In this document: positions 40,058-43,349 of the stretch, one piece after another | Layout: each line of letters starts with the position of its first letter | Position numbering within the stretch: the stretch's first letter is position 1 | Assembly: GCF_011058165.1 (NCBI RefSeq) | Contig: NZ_JAALEG010000051.1 | Location: forward strand, 1 to 43,349 | Reading direction: 5' to 3' | Length of the DNA stretch: 43,349 nucleotides | DNA from: Rhodococcus aetherivorans | GTDB taxonomy: Bacteria; Actinomycetota; Actinomycetes; Mycobacteriales; Mycobacteriaceae | Made by a program: the position numbers and the translations under genes | The notes under the pieces: generated by a model | What the model saw: only the letters and a program-made list of their open reading frames with translations | What the model was told of the DNA's origin: nothing | Databases searched by the model: none

Positions 40058-40425
40058 TGGGTCGCTACTACTCCGGTGACATTGAGGGAAAGTTCTGGTT
40101 CGCAATTCAGAACAGTGATGATGGCGAACAGTTCGGCGCGTACGAAGACAATAGTCATATGCAGTACGTTGCCCACGACGCGGACGCGGCGCTGGAACGC
40201 TTGCAGCAGATTGCCAGCGAACTGGCGGCAGACATCGACTTTGACACCTTCGACCCGGAGAAACTATACACGCTTATGCCCAAGGAGATTGCCGGGTCAA
40301 TGGGATACGACGAGATGCAGAAACACGCCAATGCGTTGAAACTTTGGGCCTCGTTAGAACTGGGCTTAAAGATTTATCAGTGCATCAAGCGTCAAGGGTG
40401 GTGCAGCTTCGAAGCGGAGTTCTAG
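40057..40425 (+). CDS. Phage protein, unknown function
   Basis: This 122-aa acidic protein (GRYYSGDIEGKFWFAIQNSD) is of a type I associate with phage and plasmid accessory genes, without known function. The C-terminal half is helical. It is coupled to the upstream gene through TAATG. Confidence 0.7.
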   Translation: MGRYYSGDIEGKFWFAIQNSDDGEQFGAYEDNSHMQYVAHDADAALERLQQIASELAADIDFDTFDPEKLYTLMPKEIAGSMGYDEMQKHANALKLWASLELGLKIYQCIKRQGWCSFEAEF

Positions 40426-40487
40426 CCCCTAGTGCCTCGCGGGCGGCGTTGTAGCCCGCACTAATCGCTAAACGGATACAACTGAAG

Positions 40488-40694
40488 ATGAATTATATTA
40501 CTGATACCAAACGCCGCTGCTCCGTCTGCGGTAAGCCTATGCGCGAAGGCTTCTACTGCTGCGATGAGTACTACTGTTCGCAACCGTGCCTAGATGGGAG
40601 CTTTGAAGGAACCGGCACGACGTGGGACGAACACTATAGCGACGACGGCGACTGCTACTGGACAGAGTGGCCGGACGATGGAGCAGACGCATGA
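40488..40694 (+). CDS. Cys-rich small phage protein
   Basis: This 68-aa protein has CSVCGKPMREGFYCCDEYYC and a further Cys (PCLDG), a likely treble-clef or ribbon zinc site, then an acidic Trp/Tyr tail. The ribosome binding site is weak (CAACTGAAG). A small hairpin (GCGGGC/GCCCGC) lies in the 62-nt gap before it. The stop overlaps the next start as ATGA. Confidence 0.7.
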   Translation: MNYITDTKRRCSVCGKPMREGFYCCDEYYCSQPCLDGSFEGTGTTWDEHYSDDGDCYWTEWPDDGADA

Positions 40695-40885
40695 CGCGGC
40701 CCTCCAGCATGGTCGATACCCGCACTGGCGAGATAATCGAACTCGCCCCGCTACGAAAAGCGCCGCCTAGCATCACCAGACGCCGCGTCGTGCGCTCCAG
40801 GCGCAAGTCAGACCCGATAGCCGACTCCGTGTGGTTCGTCGGACTGATGGGCCTGCTGATAGGCGCGATTGGCATCACCAAGTAA
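40691..40885 (+). CDS. Small tail-anchored membrane protein
   Basis: This 64-aa protein has a basic middle (TRRRVVRSRRKSDP) and a C-terminal membrane helix (VWFVGLMGLLIGAIGITK). ATG 40691 overlaps the upstream stop by 4 nt. Last gene of the operon; a strong terminator follows. Confidence 0.7.
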   Translation: MTRPSSMVDTRTGEIIELAPLRKAPPSITRRRVVRSRRKSDPIADSVWFVGLMGLLIGAIGITK

Positions 40886-40892
40886 CCAGAAC

Positions 40893-40931
40893 AAGAGCGC
40901 ACCGCCTCGTGATAGGCGGTGCGCTCTTTTT
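40893..40931 (+). terminator. Intrinsic terminator
   Basis: AAGAGCGCACCGCC (40893-40906) pairs perfectly with GGCGGTGCGCTCTT (40915-40928), followed by TTT. It ends the operon 39644-40885. Confidence 0.92.
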
Positions 40932-41004
40932 GAATGTTTGTTTTGCTGGAAGGTACGCAAGGAGGCTGTGGATTCCTTGTGCTTTCAATATAGCGTTAAT
41001 CGGC

Positions 41005-41035
41005 AGCGCCGGCCATAGTAGACCGGCGCTTTTTG
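41005..41035 (+). terminator. Second intrinsic terminator
   Basis: AGCGCCGG (41005-41012) pairs with CCGGCGCT (41023-41030), followed by T4. Only 73 nt separate it from the previous terminator, and they hold no ORF, so it may end a short RNA. Confidence 0.8.
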
Positions 41036-41300
41036 TTGTGGCTTGCCTGCGGGGGCGCATGCGTACCACTGAGTGTATGTATCGACACGCTACGGACGGG
41101 CGTGCCGTGCATTGTCTATATTACAGTATGAGTTACATGGCGTCCGCTCATTTGATACTCCGACCCCTGTCATTAACGGCTATAGCTCTATAGAAGAAAT
41201 TGCCGTAGCAAGCTACTTCATCAATAGAGGGATTGCAGTGAACTATCCGACAGCACGGTTGTAAAATAGTTCGCATTGTAGTTAACTGGGAGTATGCAAT

Positions 41301-41404
41301 TCCGCTTCAAATTCCAAGCTGCGGCGTTGCGGGCATAAGTTAGTTAGATGCTATTGTCACGTGGGGCTGTTTTTGATACTATTAGGTTAGGAATTTGAAG
41401 CGGA
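41301..41404. repeat. Split 15-bp inverted repeat flanking a promoter
   Basis: TCCGCTTCAAATTCC (41301-41315) is repeated in perfect inverted form as GGAATTTGAAGCGGA (41390-41404). The promoter at 41354-41382 lies between the arms, and the right arm sits at the expected transcript 5' end. Confidence 0.9.
41354..41382 (+). promoter_or_regulatory. Strong consensus-like promoter
   Basis: TTGTCA (41354-41359), exactly 17 bp, then TACTAT (41377-41382) with an extended TGA just before it. It should start transcription near 41389, ahead of the gene at 41438. Confidence 0.8.
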
Positions 41405-41406
41405 GT

Positions 41407-41437
41407 CCTCCTGGCAATAGCTGGGAGGTTTTCTTTT
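41407..41437 (+). promoter_or_regulatory. Leader hairpin covering the Shine-Dalgarno, with following U-run
   Basis: CCTCCTGGC (41407-41415) pairs with GCTGGGAGG (41420-41428) through 9 bp, two of them G.U on the plus strand, with loop AATA. GGGAGG is the ribosome binding site of the gene at 41438, and TTTTCTTTT follows the stem. The stem can therefore block translation or act as a terminator. Confidence 0.65.
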
Positions 41438-41923
41438 ATGGGTGAACGCGTAGGCGACCTATTACCAACTATCATCCGTCCGCAGATGGACACCACGCCG
41501 TTCGTCGTGCGCGAAACGCACTTAGAGACGTCTGGCGAGCTTCCAGGGGACGTCATCGACCTTGTAGACAATAAGGCGTATCTGCCACGTCATAGGAAGC
41601 TGCAGCGCGAGCATGGTGACAAGGTCTTGCTGAAGCTGGCGGAACTGGCGAAGACGAAGGGTAAGCCCTCGCGGTGGTATGCCACCGTCACGAGCGTCGC
41701 GAACTGGGGCCGAACTCTTGCAATGGTCAAGGAACTTCTAGCGACTACCAGGCGTGCTGTCGAGGTAATGGCGAAACTCGACGCCGATCCCACGTGGCTG
41801 CGCTGGTACGTAAAGACAGTCGCAACCCACAGCGAGGCGCGCATCGCGCAGTGGGTTGAGCGGGCGCAGCGTGGGAGACGTCCGGCGAGGCTATTCGCGC
41901 ATCTGGCGGGAGGTGTGTCATGA
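41438..41923 (+). CDS. Phage protein, unknown function
   Basis: This 161-aa protein has an extended start (MGERVGDLLPTIIRPQMDTT), a basic helical middle (YLPRHRKLQREHGDKVLLKL ... TVTSVANWGRTLAMVKELLA) and an Arg-rich C-terminus (WVERAQRGRRPARLFAHL). It may bind nucleic acid. No family recognised. It has its own promoter and hairpin leader. Its TGA overlaps the next ATG. Confidence 0.75.
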   Translation: MGERVGDLLPTIIRPQMDTTPFVVRETHLETSGELPGDVIDLVDNKAYLPRHRKLQREHGDKVLLKLAELAKTKGKPSRWYATVTSVANWGRTLAMVKELLATTRRAVEVMAKLDADPTWLRWYVKTVATHSEARIAQWVERAQRGRRPARLFAHLAGGVS

Positions 41924-42189
41924 AAGAGTGCTCGAACAAGATATACCTAGACGAGTGCCACTTTTGCAAAGAGTCGAAGGCCGCGATCAAGCACAGTCAG
42001 TCGATAGGTGATCCCATCTTTTGCGGCGCAGTCGACTACTTTGGTGAATGTATATGGGAACGTGAACGCCATTGCTTCGTTGTCACACAGAAGATGCTGG
42101 ACGACGAGAAAGCCCACGACGAACTGATTTGTCAACAGATGGGCGACATGGCTGCCTGGATTGATGCAAATGAGAAGGAGGTCGCATGA
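41920..42189 (+). CDS. Small Cys-rich phage protein
   Basis: This 89-aa protein has CSNK, CHFCKES, FCGAVDYFGECIW, CF and CQ cysteines, mostly in the first 50 residues, suggesting a zinc site, and an acidic helical C-terminus. Starts with ATGA overlap (41920-41923) and ends with ATGA overlap (42186-42189). Confidence 0.7.
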   Translation: MKECSNKIYLDECHFCKESKAAIKHSQSIGDPIFCGAVDYFGECIWERERHCFVVTQKMLDDEKAHDELICQQMGDMAAWIDANEKEVA

Positions 42190-42560
42190 TCGTCGGCTTC
42201 GACTACTGGCAAGTCATCAGCCACTACCCGGACTACTTCCGCCAGCTCGCGGACATGCACCGAGAGGCCGGCTGGAAGGTCGTCATCATCTCGGCTGTGG
42301 GGGATAGGACTGCCGGCACCGTGGAAGCGGACGTACGGCGCCTTGGGTTCAGCAGTGCCATCCAGGTGCATGAGGTGAAGTTCAACCACCCGCGCGAGTC
42401 ACCGGAACTGAAGCTCGCCAAGTGCAAGGAGCTGGGCATCTCCGTGTTCTACGACGACCGGGACGACGTGTGCGCGTTGCTGCAGGCTCACGGGATCATG
42501 ACCCTTCGGGTGACGCGGCGGGATGGGTCGACGTATGACCTGCGGTCGGAGCGGGAGTAG
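42186..42560 (+). CDS. HAD-like phosphatase-fold protein
   Basis: This 124-aa protein starts IVGFDYWQVISHYPDYF, in the place of HAD motif I but with D-Y-W instead of D-x-D. VVIISAV follows (motif II Ser), then KCKELGISVFYDDRDDV, which looks like motifs III and IV. It may be a phosphatase acting on nucleotides or nucleic acid ends, or an inactive relative lacking the second Asp. Last gene of the operon; coupled to the gene before it. Confidence 0.65.
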   Translation: MIVGFDYWQVISHYPDYFRQLADMHREAGWKVVIISAVGDRTAGTVEADVRRLGFSSAIQVHEVKFNHPRESPELKLAKCKELGISVFYDDRDDVCALLQAHGIMTLRVTRRDGSTYDLRSERE

Positions 42561-42604
42561 CAATGCGACAGTTGCTGGTCGTGGCTTCGCAGCCTAGGTG
42601 TTGA

Positions 42605-43183
42605 TCAGACGTGCTGGCCGTCTGTGGATGTCAGTAAGCGATGAATCTCGGACATCATCGGATCGCGCAGCTTGATAAAACCGTTGATGGTAGCGGGGAA
42701 GGTCGAGACGCCTGCACCGCCGCCATTGTTGATCGCAGCTTCCTTGTACAGCATGGCGTACCGCATATGGTCTTCCACTCGGTCGCGAAGCGTGTTGAGT
42801 TGACCCCGGATGACCTGGTCCTCAATCAGCATCTCGGCGACCGCTATAGCGCCTTGGACGTCAAGGTAGTGAGTCCACCATGTCGTGTAGGCATTCGACA
42901 CCTTGGAGACCAAGGGTTCTCGGGCTAGGGTATCTGACGAGATCTTCTGGTAGAAGGCGTTGTGCTCATCAATTCTCTGGGCGAGCATGAGCGTCGGCAC
43001 GGTGGCCTTATTGACCGTTCCCCATAGGTCCCTTACGACCTGAGCTTGTTCGCGGTACCACTCGGCTTTAATCTGTCTGTCCGCTCGTGCATTTGCTGCC
43101 TCGAGCTCGCGTGCGTGCCGGTCCTCGGCTACTTGCGTATCGTGCGCGCTCTGGGCTGCGGCAGCGTCAAGCTGTGCCTGCAA
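42605..43183 (-). CDS. Coiled-coil phage protein, start unclear
   Basis: This protein of at least 192 aa starts with a long charged helix (DAAAAQSAHDTQVAEDRHAR ... ELEAANARADRQIKAEWYRE) likely to form a coiled coil, then a helical domain (TTWWTHYLDVQGAIAVAEML). No family recognised. The only start found is TTG 43183 without a good ribosome binding site; the frame stays open upstream to a TAA at 43301-43303 and reads protein-like (LAFYDTLTPSHPRWIPAQRH). The true 5' end, or a frameshift, probably lies in 43184-43349. Confidence 0.6.
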   Translation of the reverse strand: MQAQLDAAAAQSAHDTQVAEDRHARELEAANARADRQIKAEWYREQAQVVRDLWGTVNKATVPTLMLAQRIDEHNAFYQKISSDTLAREPLVSKVSNAYTTWWTHYLDVQGAIAVAEMLIEDQVIRGQLNTLRDRVEDHMRYAMLYKEAAINNGGGAGVSTFPATINGFIKLRDPMMSEIHRLLTSTDGQHV

Positions 43184-43349
43184 GCGATTCTCGGCGGCTT
43201 CGATTTCTTCCCTATGCCGCTGAGCCGGGATCCACCGCGGGTGTGACGGTGTGAGCGTGTCGTAGAACGCGAGAGCCCCTGCCGGGCAGGAGAATCTGAG
43301 TTACCACACAAAGATTCCGGCACCAGAACAGAGGCATCTCGCAGGTGAA

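Larger units (their letters stand above)
41036..41437. other. 402-nt non-coding regulatory region
   Basis: No convincing gene. It contains short palindromes (GTAGCAAGCTAC, CTATAG repeats), a 14-codon ORF with GGGAG before its ATG (41294, reads MQFRFKFQAAALRA), a long split inverted repeat, a good promoter and a hairpin over the next gene's ribosome binding site, each listed separately. Confidence 0.6.
26883..43349. mobile_element. Left portion of an integrated phage-like element at tRNA-Val
   Basis: From the tRNA 3' end onward the sequence is less G+C rich and has AT-rich promoters. It encodes an integrase, HNH nucleases, DUF3846, ArdA-like, WhiB, RNA ligase, ERF, replication-relaxation and many tiny overlapping genes: the early half of an actinophage genome. 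No structural or lysis genes are seen, and no second copy of the tRNA 3' end occurs in the window, so the right end lies outside. A phage-derived or phage-plasmid element is not excluded. Confidence 0.85.

Noticed and set aside
41073-41264. A 63-codon plus-strand frame in the 41-kb non-coding region
   Set aside because: No ribosome binding site, no start context, and it runs through short palindromes; kept as unassigned regulatory DNA.
26996-43349. An integrative conjugative element rather than a phage
   Set aside because: No relaxase, FtsK/TraB translocase or type IV secretion gene is seen; ERF, DUF3846, WhiB, RNA ligase and tiny early genes favour a phage. Not fully excluded because the right end is missing.

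Overview
The window is about 70% G+C over its first 26.9 kb and reads as the chromosome of a mycolic-acid actinobacterium, most likely Rhodococcus. The main reason is the block aceE - PucR-type regulator - fabD - acpM - kas - accD6, with DUF3052 and ahpE diverging from it. This is the gene order around Rv2238c-Rv2247 of Mycobacterium tuberculosis, but with one beta-ketoacyl synthase instead of two. The genus is an inference; no 16S or ribosomal protein gene is present.

Chromosomal layout: (1) 1-425, a 3' tRNA remnant, a strong terminator and an intact tRNA-Met. (2) 679-8047, a GH15 hydrolase, a membrane flavo-iron-sulfur reductase operon with ApbE and two small secreted or membrane proteins, and a divergent OmpR-type two-component system that probably controls the operon. 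(3) 8467-11624, a PIG-L deacetylase, an ArsI/CadI-type dioxygenase, a SigZ-like ECF sigma factor with an in-frame 15-bp tandem repeat, and a divergent methyltransferase. (4) 11950-16978, a beta-CASP RNase, a small membrane protein, an NDMA-dependent alcohol dehydrogenase behind a KstR-type box, a leaderless serine hydrolase and a DUF3145 protein. (5) 17049-25486, the FAS-II / acyl-CoA carboxylase / pyruvate dehydrogenase block, with a 31-nt palindrome between the regulator and fabD. (6) 25843-26882, DUF3052, AhpE and tRNA-Val(UAC).

From tRNA-Val to the right edge lies the left part of an integrated phage-like element of lower G+C content. It has a tyrosine integrase next to the tRNA, an HNH-AP2 homing-type nuclease, and long early operons of very small overlapping genes. 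Recognisable products are DUF3846, HNH, ArdA-like antirestriction, WhiB, RNA ligase, ERF annealing protein, replication-relaxation and a HAD-like protein. No capsid, tail, terminase or lysis gene is seen, so those must lie to the right if the element is a complete prophage.

The most unusual object is a gene-free stretch of about 0.65 kb at 31.84-32.49 kb that looks like one large, highly folded RNA. A 23-bp long-range helix, a terminator-like hairpin and a 16-bp hairpin are all fully pairable only if the minus strand is transcribed: their plus-strand A.C mismatches all become G.U wobbles. The RNA follows two tiny genes downstream of an early promoter whose upstream element is shared with the erf operon promoter. 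Several phage genes also share a short sequence just before their ribosome binding sites, and one plus-strand operon starts with a hairpin that can hide its own ribosome binding site.
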